A stretch of 64,000 nt of DNA from Agrypnia vestita (lineage: Eukaryota > Arthropoda > Insecta > Trichoptera > Phryganeidae), in assembly GCA_016648135.1 (NCBI GenBank), contig JADDOH010018668.1:1-64000 (forward strand), written 5' to 3'. Position numbers and translations under genes: made by a program. Shown here piece after piece: positions 1 to 11,223 of the stretch; the first letter of the stretch is position 1, and each line of letters starts with the position of its first letter. The notes beneath the pieces were generated by a model. It saw nothing but the letters and a program-made list of their open reading frames with translations, was not told the origin of the DNA and did not search any database.

Positions 1-39
1 ACCTAACCTAACCTAACCTAACCTAACCTAACCTAACCT
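1..39. repeat. (CCTAA)n / (TTAGG)n telomere-type array
   Basis: About 7.6 perfect copies of ACCTA in a row, i.e. CCTAA on this strand and TTAGG on the other. This is the canonical arthropod telomere repeat. The array is cut by the window edge, so it cannot be told whether it is a true chromosome end, an interstitial block or a telomere-targeted insertion. It lies about 300 bases beyond the last visible MCM9-like exon. Confidence 0.85.
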
Positions 40-49
40 CAATTCGACG

Positions 50-169
50 GGCAACCATCGGCCCTATACAAAAGTTATATCTTAGTTACCAACCATCGGC
101 ATAGGTAGATAAAAATCCCAAATAACTGTACCGAAAATAACCAGTTAAAATAACGATTGACCATCACTA
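50..169. mobile_element. MITE fragment, TAGTGATG-ended family
   Basis: The 3' half matches the right half of the element at 22828-23061: both have TATCTTAGTTAC, then ACTGTACCGAAAATA, and end in CATCACTA or GTCACTA. The left terminus is missing, replaced by unique sequence and the telomere-type array. A non-coding, truncated copy. Confidence 0.55.
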
Positions 170-345
170 ATCCCGATGAAAATACAGTACAGCATCGAAA
201 CCTTAAGAAGTTTAAAAACGATCAGTGCGGATTAAACAAAATTTGTAAGTTTTCCCAAATTAACAATTAAGGTATTGTTTAGTTTGTTAGTCTACGAAAT
301 ATGTACTATAGTATTCAGTCATACTAGATAGCTGTTGCCATTTAC

Positions 346-479
346 CTGCTAAGGAGTGGTGTTCCAAGCGAAACATTGACGCTAAGAGCTTGCTCTGTAT
401 CACAATTTCCTTTGGGTTTGCAAGCAGCAATAACCGCACATCGGGTATTTAATTTACACATAATACCAGCAGATAATAC
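346..479 (-). CDS. Mcm9: MCM9-like helicase, exon with sensor-1 region (partial gene)
   Basis: Minus-strand exon of 134 bases (44 codons plus two bases). It follows acceptor AAG|GTATTA and ends at donor AGCAG|GTAAAT. It encodes CKLNTRCAVIAACKPKG and then LSVNVSLGTPLLS, matching the MCM9 AAA+ core (family pattern CKLNTR..ILAATNPKG...SVN..LGSPLLSRFDL). It is in phase 0 with the exon at 706-852. Two oddities: three extra residues (VLS) at the acceptor compared with the family, and the sensor-1 ATNP motif reads ACKP, so the usual Asn is gone. The next exon, expected to begin with the arginine-finger RFDL, would lie before position 346 and is not visible; a telomere-type array is there instead. 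This may be a divergent MCM9 or a decaying/truncated copy. Confidence 0.75.
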
Positions 480-705
480 CTTCAGGTAATCATCAAACTT
501 GCAGGTTCATATAACCGGCACGCAATATCACTTTGATTTCCTCACACGCCTTCCCATCCAAAAAGGGAATGAAACCACCGATTGATACTACTCTTTTTCC
601 AAATCTACTTGATAAATCTACCCGAAAGCTGGCATTTAACAGTGGTACGCAGATTCGTTAATCACGGGTACTTATCATACAGCCCTCGGATGTCAGACAA
701 CTTAC

Positions 706-852
706 TTTGGCAACAGAAATGGTCTGCTGTTCCATGGTCTCGTGAATGCTCGCTCTGTCGTGTTCTCTCATCTGGGCCAGTTCATCGAAGCAGCACGCTC
801 CTCCGTCTGCCAACACCAGGGCACCGGCTTCCAGTTGCAATTCACCATCTTC
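706..852 (-). CDS. Mcm9: MCM9-like helicase, Walker B exon (partial gene)
   Basis: Minus-strand exon of 147 bases (49 codons, phase 0 at both ends), acceptor TTATTAG|GAAGAT and donor GCCAAA|GTAAGT. It encodes [18 protein letters not shown], with Walker B Asp-Glu in CCFDE, followed by [19 protein letters not shown]. This is the most conserved stretch of MCM helicases; the LADGG/LADAG form with REHDR/KEHDR best fits MCM9, which works with MCM8 in homologous recombination and fork repair. Exons with the zinc-binding N-terminus and Walker A (GDPGTGKS) should lie at higher coordinates, but I could not find them, so introns are long or the gene is broken. Family assignment is firm for MCM and likely for MCM9. 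Confidence 0.8.
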
Positions 853-859
853 CTAATAA

Positions 860-3800
860 TTTGAAGCGCAACAATGTCGGATCCACAAGTTTTAATACCA
901 AATGACGCCTTTTGGTTAGTATGAAACCTTGTAAATCACTCATGAAAGCAGCACGGATCACTCAATCATTAATTCACTAAGGCACCTTGGGGCATCAAAA
1001 TATATTCAAATAAAAAAAAATATGACAACTATCGCACACATACAATTTGTTTTATTATCATTGTTTACATTAATAAATATTTTTCATTAACAAATTATTA
1101 TTAAAATTTCAAAATGGTGGAGTTGTGTGCTGTCCCGCAAAGATCCTTCTCCGCGACGCTCGCAGCTGGTGGAGATAATCATGTTGCCAGGGTATGAGAG
1201 AAATGAAAAAGTTAATTATTTTTCTTGATAAATGATGTAACGTCTATCATGTAGCGTATCTAAAAAAAATTTTTTTTTGCGCAAGTGAGATCACATGTAA
1301 TAAACATTTTTTCCTAAATAAAAAATTTAAATTCATAACAGTTTTTGAATTAAAGGAGATGATATCATCTCGGGTCTTAAAAAATAAGTTGCCAAATTTT
1401 GAGATTGACCGGTCGAACGGTACAGATTTGCGTTGAAAATATTATAAGGTGGAGGGGAAGGGGTTTACCCCTTTAAGGGAAGGGGGGAAATGTCGCCTTT
1501 ACTCACCGGGTTTTAAAGAATAAGTTACCAATTTTTGAGTCCGATCGGTCAAATGGTACAGATTTGCACTAAAAATAAATCAGTGGTGGCGAAAGGGTAA
1601 AAGGGGAGGGGGGAAATTTTGCCTATGTTACCCGCCGAGTCCTAAAGCATAAGTATGCAAAATTTGAGTTGAATCTGACAAAAAAACCTTTTATTTAAAA
1701 GCTAGACATATTCCTCTGGGATGATATACTTTTTTTGGACCCAAAGAAATTGGATTCTGCATTATATTAAAAACAAGTCACCGCATAATTACTTAGGCAC
1801 CTCAAATGCAGTTAAAAAAGCCATCTTTGCGATTTGGGAATATTACCGAATCTTAATAGATTATTTAAAAGATACCGTAACAAAGAAATAAACTCGAAAA
1901 GCGAACATTTCACCTGTATTATAACACTCGACAGCGTCTGACAGCTTCTATCGATGGTTATGTTTGTAATCGTTAAATGGTTTTTTTATCGGTTTGCGTT
2001 GTTTTACGCCAACGGTTTTTTTGGTAAGAATGGCTTTATGCAAAGTATGTAATTTTAGCAGCTTAAGCGACACTAAATAAAAATGTATTTTTTATAAGCG
2101 CAATTTCTACGTACATCAAACAAGTGTCGCTATCTTTTTACTAGTTTTTATAAAATTACGATAACTCTACAATTCACCGATGAGACACACGGGTAGGCAG
2201 CGTACAATATGCATACAAGTTGACAAGTTGAGATTTGAGATAGATACTTGCATCTCTTAAAATTTATAGATAGAAAAAACTAAGCTGATAAATCGTAAAT
2301 TCATGTTTTTATTTCGTTTTTTAGTATTTGGATTTATGTTTAGAATACTATTTTATACTGTGACGCACTTTTTTTACAAAAAAATCGCGGAACGTTTGAA
2401 TATTTTTTACACGTTGATACAAGATACCACGTTATGATATCTTAATCAATTTATAGATTTCTTTTAGAAAAGACATTACTTTCTAACTTTGAATTTTTTT
2501 TAATGTTGGATTTTTAGCATTAAGTGATACAAAAATCGACGAGATTGAAAATAAACAAAATATACTAAACTTTAAAAGATACTTTTATGGCATTGAAATG
2601 CTTCCATAAATGTGAAATGCTTCCATAAAATGGAAATAAAACGCATTATTGCACTTTTTACCTTTTTGTGCTTTGATGCGTCTATGCTACGATTTAAAAT
2701 CATCACACATTTATTTATTTTTGTCGATTTACATCTTTAGGAACCAATAACTTTCACAAATATTTTCTATCTCCGTTAGTTATTTTACTTTTCATTACGT
2801 TGCGGCCTTATAGCTTATATTATGAAGATAAATAAATAAATAGATTTAATTTGGCATTTGTTTTGCTTCCGTTTTTTTGGGAACAAACTTTATTTTTTGT
2901 ATTGTTTAGCCGTTGAAGATTTTGATGGCAATATTATTATATGGATATTATCTTTCCAGCCGCGGGAAAAGAAAGTGATCAATGTCCACGACTTTCAAAT
3001 TTCTTCCCGGATTCCGGCTGGAACCCACCAATTCTTTTATGGTACGAAACAAGGAATTAAAACACGAAATGACTATGTAAATTAAGCGACAAAGAGGAAA
3101 CTTCTTCGAAAAAATAGCAATCAAAGAGAGGAATAAAAATATAAAATTACAAACACGAAGCTACTTATTGCCGCTTTGAAAAATATAACGAAAAATGCCT
3201 TCCTTTTTCTAAGAACTTTCCCTTTTATGCTCTCCGAGATTTATTTTTCCAAACAAACTATAAAATTACAATATAACATGTACGTTCTAAATATTTCTTC
3301 ATTCAAAATTTTCGATATTTAAGCTATAAATTGTCGAGTTCTTACTCGCATAAAATAATAAAGAAAACACACGATTTTTATTAAATCAATAAGCAAATAT
3401 GAACATTATATGAAACAATTTCAATTTTTACAACATTTTAATTATATAGTGTTTTGCCAAATCATTCGATAAATATTTTGGAGGAAGCAGATATCTTAAT
3501 TTACGTGGATGTAATAGCTCAGGCAAAAATTGATCAGAAGCATCACTTGCAGTACCGAACCGAGACATCTAAACTTCAATGTTATAGGCTGAATTGTTTC
3601 ATTGACCTCCCAGTTTTATTAGTTTCTCTCACCAATGATATTGCTTTCTTTTAGCATTAGTAACAGTCAACACATACCTTTAGGAATCTGATTAGAATTA
3701 TTTATGTGCAAAAAACGATTAAAATGTACTATCAAAGAACCAAATAAAACGGTTCGAACTTATATTATTTGGCAATTGCCTGGTTCTCGACTACCTGCCG

Positions 3801-4800
3801 CCGCGAGTCTATCCGTAATCTGCCCCGTGTCCGCCAGTCACGGGCGCCACCCAGCTGATCAGTGATCTGCTCCCGGCTGACTAAAAGGGACCAACCATCC
3901 TGTCGCCGGCCGCCGTAGCGCACGCAAGTGATATTCCTGTATGCAACTGTAAATTGTCACAAAAAATAACAATATTTAACCGTGAGTATCATTTGCATCT
4001 ATCTAGATTTGCTCATTATACTTACATTTACTCCAATGACAGCAAAATAATATATTAAAAATTGTCTAAAATTTGAAATACATCAACTGAAACGGTTTAC
4101 CGAATAAAACAGCAATTTGCGAAACACTAAAACTCATTCACAAGCTAAAAATGGCGAAATACAAAACGAAGACACTAAATTACACAAAATACACGAAAAT
4201 GTTCAACACTATACTAGAACGGCTTAAAATTACACAATGACTCTGTTATATATATGTTAATATTGAGATTTTCGCGGTTTATAAACAAAATTAACATAAA
4301 TTAATTATTCATTATTACATTTTTTTATAATATTTGTGTAAAAACATATCCTTAAATAAAATACCACTAACCAAAATACAAATTTCGTTTGGATTTTATG
4401 GATGACAATTTGAACGTACCTCAGCAATTGCGGAACAAAATATTTACCACAGTAGTTAAAGGTAAACGTTAAATATTGTTTATTAATTCAGTCATTATCA
4501 CGAGGAACTAAAACATTTTAAACGAGCATAAAATATATAGATATTCTATAACCATGAGATGTGTAAGAGTACCAAATTTTTTAAATAAATACGAAATATA
4601 ACATAGATTTTATCTCAAAGGAAGACTCATTTCTAAAGATGAAATCAGCATTTATTAAATACAAATTACGTTACAACTTGAAAGTACATAAAACTCAAAC
4701 AAAATTTATTTTTAAATGCGTCCTTTATTAGTAGATAAACAAAGACGAGGAACTATACTTAACTTGATCAACAAGTCACTTTTCAATTGATAGCTATTGG
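860..4800. other. AT-rich stretch with no recognised gene
   Basis: Apart from the tandem repeat at 1380-1690 this stretch is AT-rich and shows no recognised exon. A distinctly GC-rich patch at about 3775-3945 could be a promoter or non-coding exon, but no splice signals or motif confirm that. Short open frames at 2858-3085 and 3454-3654 (+) resemble no family I know and have no supporting signals. Confidence 0.4.
1380..1690. repeat. About 135-bp tandem repeat, GGTACAGATTTG family
   Basis: The block with GGTACAGATTTG at 1419 and again at 1555 repeats with a period near 135 bases, each unit followed by a G-rich run (GGGGAAGGGG or similar) and TTACCCGCCGAGTCCT-like sequence. A third unit decays at its end. 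The same units recur at 34330-34812 (opposite orientation) and 55690-55990. Other copies have inverted termini; this one lacks them. Confidence 0.7.
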
Positions 4801-4805
4801 TTGTA

Positions 4806-5098
4806 TTCTGAAATAAGCAATATTGCTATTTCTGTATCTCGACAGTTATTTTAAAAGATTTAACGCCGCCAATTTTAACGTTTTAAGTTTGACAGGTTTG
4901 AAATTAATGAATTCAATCAATCAGAAAGGTCTAAAACGTAAACAAATAATTTATTCACGCTTATGAATGATGATTTTTCTAATTGATTAAATTCATTAAT
5001 CTTTAACCTATCTAACTTAAAACTTCAAAATTGGCGGCATTACAATGATTAACAATAACTGTCTTGATACAGAAATAAGAAAATTGCTTATTTCAGAA
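4806..5098. mobile_element. MITE with TIRs starting TTCTGAAATAAGC
   Basis: Left end TTCTGAAATAAGCAAT and right end ATTGCTTATTTCAGAA are inverted. The match continues inward through AGAAATA/TATTTCT and GACAGTTATT/AATAACTGTC, and both subterminal blocks carry CGCCAATTTT or its complement. The element is 293 bases long, non-coding, and flanked by TA on both sides, which fits a Tc1/mariner-type target duplication. Confidence 0.75.
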
Positions 5099-5104
5099 TA
5101 TAGG

Positions 5105-6385
5105 CCGTATATTAAAGATGGAGATCATGATAAATGTACATGTCTGCCCAACATAAAGGTTGTAAAAATCAGTATCAGTGTAATTGTGGAAAAACTATTA
5201 TCATAACAGTAAAACGAGCAATTTTTAGCAAATATATTTTTGTGAATATTTCTGTGTACTTAACTACAAATTATTTTTTTGAGTTATGACTTTTTTATCG
5301 CATGTACGACATATCAGAATCGAGAGAGAGAGGGGAGAGAGAAAACAAATATTCAAGTTTATCAATGTTGTGCTTTCTCGAGTTAATAATAACTTTTTTA
5401 TAGATATTCTAATGTTTAAAATTTGCACTGCAGTATTGCATAAGTATTACACGATTTGATTTTTATAACGCATACTCGAAATCATATCCGTATTGCTCGG
5501 TTTTTCAGGGCATTTCAGGCACAATTCAATCATTTTTATCGTAACGTTCCGTTCGTCTATATTATGTCTAAAATAAGAATCATTATTAAGTTCATGTTCA
5601 CAAAGAAACTTAAATATTTATACATTGATAGTTGTACGCTGTATTCTATAAAATGTATTCTTTTTGACCTCCTTTTGAGATAAATCAATAAAAATCACAA
5701 ATAACCAACAATTTTACGTCAAAATAAGTAACATTTTCTCAGAAATTGATTACTAATAAAACACCAAATAAAATAAAAATACTTGTATCTTGACGGTATT
5801 TTATCGTTTTTCAACCTGGGTATAAAGAAAGAATTTAGGAATATGTATTCACAGGTATATACTCTTTTACGTAAATGTATGACAGTAATGAACATTGAAA
5901 AATGAAATGAAAGATAACGGATTTTTTTTTACATTTTATTCGAGGCTTAAACCATCTTGCATCAAAACTGCGATGAAAAATATAATTCAACCTTCAAACC
6001 ATTTTATTTGAGGCTCAAACCATACCTTCTACGATTCTAGTTTGTGTGATGCACGTATAGATGGCATTGGACGATAGGCCAAAATCGGGCGCGATGGTGC
6101 TGCAGTAGCGACGAGGTTCATAACTATAATGGCGGCCCTCTGTTGGAAATTTCTGTAAATTACGTTGTATGGACTGTCCGGACCCTGTGCGCACCGTTAT
6201 GTAGGTAGACACGGCGTTAGTGTGGCAAACCTCAAAAATATTCGCACCCGCGCCGGTGTTTAGCGCGTAGAAGTAATTATTTAATACTGAAGAAAACCAA
6301 GTACTGCAAATGTTAGGTTCGCAAGTCTTTTTGCGTAAACGAAGAAGGTGGAAAATAAACCGTGACAATATACATATAGAAAAAC

Positions 6386-6388
<3 letters not shown>
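5105..6388. other. No recognised gene
   Basis: AT-rich sequence. A 117-codon minus-strand open frame at 6015-6368 partly overlaps GC-richer sequence but matches no family I recognise and has no convincing start or splice context. Nothing else is seen. Confidence 0.35.

Positions 6389-6436
<48 letters not shown>
6389..6436. repeat. (TA)n microsatellite
   Basis: Near-pure TA dinucleotide run directly left of the element at 6443. A matching run follows that element at 8362-8440, as expected if it inserted into a TA tract. Confidence 0.9.
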
Positions 6437-6442
<6 letters not shown>

Positions 6443-6629
6443 CAGGGTGTCCCGTATCTCGACGTCAAGCCAAAGTCGGGTGATAGGCAAAATCATAATA
6501 GTTATCAGAAAAATATTTTAAAAATCTAAGTAATTTGTTTTAAAAATTATAAGCATTTAAAAAACACCCTGTGAAGGTCTTTTCACTCCTGTTGCTACAA
6601 ATCTTTATTTTTCTGCATTTTTTTTATTA

Positions 6630-6812
6630 TTATGTAATCTTGAATAATGCTTCTGTAAACTTTTGTCCAAAATTCCAAAATCCAAAACCCGGATGACGAG
6701 CAGCATTTGGATACCTCTCACGGTAAAGTCTAGCTGCGGCACTGGCATTACATCTGCATTTCTCATAAATGAGGTGCATGTTGGCATATTCTTGTGCGGT
6801 GTACACAGACAT
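6630..6812 (-). pseudogene. DUF4817-type helix-turn-helix remnant
   Basis: The frame reads VYTAQEYANMHLIYEK and then ASAAARLYRERYPNAARHP. This pattern (Y-T-x2-E-Y-A-x-M-H-x2-Y, then A-A-x-x-Y-x-x-R-Y-P) is the N-terminal helix-turn-helix often found in insect DNA-transposon proteins and annotated as DUF4817. After about 40 residues the similarity is lost, and the frame ends within the inverted arm. It is best read as a fossil DNA-binding domain of the parent transposon, not a host gene. Confidence 0.6.
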
Positions 6813-6869
6813 GGTGGCACTTCAGAACACGATCAACGATAGTCCAGGGAAAAGCAAAAGTCGTCTTAA

Positions 6870-7585
6870 GGGCTTGTTCAGACACAGCGGGAACCGTGCC
6901 GTTTCAGAATCGCATGAAATCCGTGCGGGTCTCATTTACCTAGGTTTGTATGTGATCGTTCAGACACAACCGTGCGGTTAGTCAACCGCTGCGGTGCCCG
7001 CAACCCAACCGCTAGAAAATAGACCCGCACGGCGCCCGCACGATCCTAATACTATGGGGCCTTACGAGAACGTTCAGTCGCGTTGCGGGCACCGCACGGT
7101 TCCATGTCACAACAGGAGCACGCGTGGATTATATTCTGTTTTCTATGGTTACGGATCGCTTTGACATTGAATTTTTTATTGATGAAGTGGAGAAAAGACC
7201 AGTAATACGGTAGAAAAGACCTGTAATAGTGTGAGGATTACTCAAATATGCCAAGAACCAAGCTTGGCAGGAGTTGGTGGAGATATTTGGAAATGGTGGA
7301 AAAAAAGAGTATTTTAGAGAAGTAGGTATTTATTCACCAAAAATGAACTGACAGAATGATATTTATGTGTCTCGTCATGGAAGACGGCCGTCGTTAACAA
7401 AGTAATGAGCGAATATATCTCTGATATTCAAAGATGGAGAACGGCACCAAAACTGTCAAACTGACGTTTATTTTCGCGCGCACAAATCGCTTATTAACCG
7501 CGGCTGTGTGAACAGATGACACAAATCGCATGTTTTGAAACGCGATTCTGAAACTGAACGGTTCCCGCTGTGTCTGAACAAGCCC
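6870..7585. mobile_element. PIF/Harbinger-type MITE nested in the 6443-8361 element
   Basis: TIRs begin GGGCTTGTTCAGACACAGCG and end in the inverse (CGCTGTGTCTGAACAAGCCC); about 45 bases are inverted, down to TTTCAGAATCGCAT-like sequence. The trinucleotide TAA directly abuts each end (6867-6869 and 7586-7588), the usual PIF/Harbinger target duplication. The 716-base body is GC-richer than its host, has further internal palindromes around CCGTGCGGTT, and carries no open frame of note. Confidence 0.8.
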
Positions 7586-8361
7586 TAAAGAGAAACTAAA
7601 CAGTCAAAATCCAAATCACAAGCAATCAGGTCCAATAAACAAGGCAAAAAGTATGATATCAACACACACAAATACGAAAAGATGCAAAGTACGAAAGTAA
7701 ACGAAGGATCGTAACATTCTGATCTGCAATAGCGAATAACTGGTGTCACTATCTGTCTCGCTCACACTTCGTGAAATGACTCCTCCGTCTAACTCAAACT
7801 AGACTAGAATCTTGAAGTTACGGCCTTAAAGAAAGGCTTGGTACATTAGAATTCTTTTTAAGTAAATAAGAAAAAAAAATTCAAAACTGGGTTTCATTAC
7901 AAAAAAAAAATTTTTGTCCACAATTTAAGAAATAATCTAGCAAGTGTTATACCATTTTGGAATCTTTATTAAATGCGCCAACTGAAGTTGAAGTTACTTT
8001 CCAACCTCGTGTTGTACATTTTTCTTCAAGTACAGTCAGTTAAAACTGGGCAAAGTATTGATTTTGAATCCTTGGTTTGGTCAAAAAGTGACATTTTCTT
8101 CCAAGCTGGAACAGTTGGCTTTGAATTTTGGACAAAAGTTTACAGAAGCATAATTCAAGATTGCATAATAATGAAAAAATGAAAAAAAATAAAGATTTGT
8201 AGCAACAGGAGTGAAAAGACCGTCACAGGGTGTAGATTTTTTTTTAAATGCTTATAATTTTTAAAACAAATGACTTAGATTTTTAAAATATTTTTCTGAT
8301 AACTATTATGACTTGGCCTATCACCCGATTTCGGCTTGACGTCGAGATAGGGGAACCCCTG

Positions 8362-8375
8362 TATATATATATAAC

Positions 8376-8419
<44 letters not shown>

Positions 8420-9300
8420 TATATATATATATTATATCATTGTTCTGATTGCGAATGATTTATTTTATGAAATAGGTACATTTGGCCGACACCAAAATTT
8501 TTATTTTTTATTATCTACGTTTTATGATAAAAAGTATACATATTCCATATTCTATACTAATAAATTAGGTACCTAGTCATAATATAGTTTTAATCAATAG
8601 AGAATAATACCTACATAACTTTCATTTAATTTATTACAATCATTCGCGTTAATAAACGTCAAAATCTATACATTTTTGGTTAAGTCGCCAACACGCCAAC
8701 AGAATGAGTTGTAGGTATATTTGTTTGTCGTATCGCATAAGTAGTATAAATCATGAAGATATTTATAATTAATTGATTCCATATAGGGTTGATTGGCCGG
8801 TTTTGGCCACTTGGACATTCAAAGGTGTATAAATAAGACAATTAAATATATTTGTTATTTTATTTATGCAAATCAATTCTACTGTGTTTTGTTTTGATAA
8901 ATAATAGCTGTAGGTACCTACTGCCATTTTCTTTCCTTGAGTATCGGTTGAAGTTCTTGGTGACATTCTGGTTATAAATTATTAATGTCTCAGAAAAAAC
9001 AATAAGGGCCTGTGGATGAGTAGGTACCTACCTAATGTAAAAATAACTTTTTAATCACTTACGTTTGTGTTCGTGAATCCATTTAGTAGGTAGGTACATT
9101 GTACGAAAGTCCTAGAAACATTGTTTTAAGGTTATTTCACAATTGAGTTTATTTCTTAGTAGAAGAATGCCACATGGTCACAGCTGAATCACATAGTGTG
9201 ATAGTTTTGGTCACGTTGTTATCTAGATCTACTAAAATATTTCTAAGATTTTTATCAAAATCGTTTAGATTAGTCTAGTTGTACTCATTTAATTAAACCA
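8362..9300. other. (TA)n tract, then no recognised gene
   Basis: TA-rich microsatellite to about 8440, then AT-rich sequence with scattered GGTACCTA-like motifs (8910-9100). No coding or structured feature is supported. Confidence 0.5.
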
Positions 9301-9304
9301 ACAA

Positions 9305-10000
9305 TTCACTATACAAATCATCCACACAAATGCTCCCACAAGTGCCTTAGATGATGAAGATGTCGAGCAACTTTACGAAGACATCACCAAAGCCAAAAAA
9401 TCTGAAAAAGCTAAACTAGTTATTATTACTGGCGATTTTAACGCCAAAATTGGAGAGAGGAAACAAGGAGATCCCCATAATATAGGACAGTTTGGATTGG
9501 GAAACAGAAATGAAAGGGGCGAAATGTTGCTGGACTATCTACGTAAAGAAGATATGTACTGTCTAAATACCTTCTATAAAAACAAACACAAAGAAGGACT
9601 TGGAAAAACCCAGACGGAAAGACCAGAAATGAGATAGACTACATTCTGTCAGACAAAAAGATATATTGTAAGGACGTCTCGTTATTAAATAAATTTGACA
9701 CAGGCAGTGACCACAGATTAGTTAGGGCATTTTTTAGGGTAAATTCAAGAATGGAAAGGGAAGCTTTGACAAACAGAAAAAGTCACACAATACCAACAAT
9801 AGATTTATTAACTAGAAACAAATATACTTTTCAAGAAACACTTGTAGATAAAATATAAGGAGAAAGAGATCTCGAACAAATGAAAATAGACACTCAAACA
9901 ATAAATTAACATCAATTATCCAAACATCTGTAAAAAAGATTTCATATAGACAACAAAAAAATAACAGCAAATTATCAAATTGAAGTTGTAGCAAATGAAA
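9305..10000 (+). pseudogene. Non-LTR retrotransposon endonuclease domain (broken)
   Basis: Read with one frameshift near 9590, the plus strand encodes an apurinic-type endonuclease: LVIITGDFNAKIGE (motif GDFNA), then GKTRNEIDYILSD and later GSDHRLVRAFF (motif SDHR), followed by linker sequence. These are the Asp/Asn/His motifs of RTE/Jockey-like LINE endonucleases, which nick the target DNA for target-primed reverse transcription. The frame is interrupted by stops after about 9857. The reverse transcriptase domain is missing, and an unrelated MITE follows before the C-terminal part resumes. Confidence 0.8.
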
Positions 10001-10004
10001 TTTT

Positions 10005-10200
10005 CATGATCGGTATAAGTTAATATAATGATAGTTCAACTTTTTGAAAAAAATAAGTCAGAAATATTGGAAAAAAATGCAAACTTTGATATTGCATATC
10101 TCCATAACTATTGAGCTCATGGTTGTTTTAACATTTTAGACTCATTACATAGTCAGGAATCTAGCGGCCAAGTTTCTGTTGCCAGCTCTGGTACACCCTG
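10005..10200. mobile_element. MITE inserted between LINE segments
   Basis: Matches the family at 14210-14450 and 24391-24758: AAATAAGTC(A/G)GAAATATTG, then AAATGC(A/C)AACTTTGAT, GCATATCTCCATAACTATTGA and a right end CACCCTGTATATA. The flanking LINE code stops before it and resumes right after, so it sits in or at the edge of a deletion in the LINE. Confidence 0.6.
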
Positions 10201-10204
10201 TATA

Positions 10205-10745
10205 TAAGTACCTAGGACACAAGATAAAAATGGACAAAGAGATCCAAACAGCAGAATTGCGAAGACGAATAGGAATGAGCTGGGCTGCTTTTGGTAAACT
10301 CAAACATATCTTCGAGAACAAAGAGATCCAAATTAGCCTAAAAAGAAAACCCTTTGAATCATGCATAGGTAGTGCCAGTGATGACGTATGTAAAGTGTAG
10401 AAAAGCTCAAATGCACGCAACGATCCATAGAGAGATCCATGCTTGGAGTAAGCCTAACAGATATAATTAGGAATGACGAAATTAGGCGCAGAACTAGAGT
10501 AGTGGATATCATGGATCGTATAGCGAAGCAAAAATAGCAACGGGCAGGACATGTTGCAAGGCAGGATGCTACAAGATGGCCTCCCAGAGTTCTGAAATGG
10601 AGACATTGGGAGAATAAAAGAGGCATCGGAAGACCTCGATATAGCCGCTGTGGGAGGAAAGAAATGGCTACAATTAGCAAACAACAAGAAAGTATGGAAG
10701 AGGCCTACATCCAGCAGTGGAGAAATGAAGGCTGATGAAGAAAAA
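10205..10745 (+). pseudogene. Non-LTR retrotransposon, C-terminal segment
   Basis: Encodes KYLGHKIKMDKEIQTAELRR and GMSWAAFGKLKHIFENKEI, then in shifted frames remnants of the post-RT segment (AGHVAR-like, then RPRYSR- and EAYIQQW-like endings). The order KYLG, W-x-AF-x-KL, G(H)VAR and GRP is the conserved tail of insect endonuclease/reverse-transcriptase elements. Stops and frameshifts make it non-functional. Confidence 0.7.
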
Positions 10746-11223
10746 GAGAAAGACCTTAGTTATTCTGATTCCATGACAATTTGGCTATTCGCATTTGTCA
10801 AACTGTCGATCCCTGGCCTAGAGTTATCGGTCAAGATAGTTGTCGCCAGTCGTGGTCAATTTGTTTATTTTTATTTAACAAGTTCTTCAGAAAAATATTA
10901 CACTTTAAAACGTTTTATGAAAAATTCAGTTACTAGTTAAATACCTTTGTAGTGATTTTAGTAGTGAAACTAGGTTCAGCATTTTCGGGAAACAGTGTGA
11001 TTACAATAACCGGCGATATAACAATATAAAGATGATAACAATAATCAATCAATGTATAAATAGATGAGACGAAACTGTATATTTATGGGAAAGTAGGTAT
11101 AGAAGTTTTTTGGGTGTACATAGGGCTTATGACGTATCACACATGTAATCACTTTACACAATGTAACGTTCGCCATTTCCACCCATGATATAATACCATG
11201 TATACTAATTTTTGGAAGTTGTA

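Larger units (their letters stand above)
6443..8361. mobile_element. Non-autonomous DNA transposon with about 240-bp TIRs
   Basis: The left end starts CAGGGTGTCCCGTATCTCGA and the right end is its imperfect inverse (TCGAGATAGGGGAACCCCTG). Inverted similarity runs inward about 240 bases, to TTTTGTCCAAAATTC near 6679 and GAATTTTGGACAAAA near 8129. TA repeats flank both ends. Inside the left arm a minus-strand frame carries a helix-turn-helix remnant (6630-6812). A second element is nested at 6870-7585. No transposase catalytic domain remains. Confidence 0.8.

Noticed and set aside
6281..6496. 71-codon frame with a Tyr-Ile repeat
   Set aside because: It is translation of the (TA)n microsatellite, not a protein.
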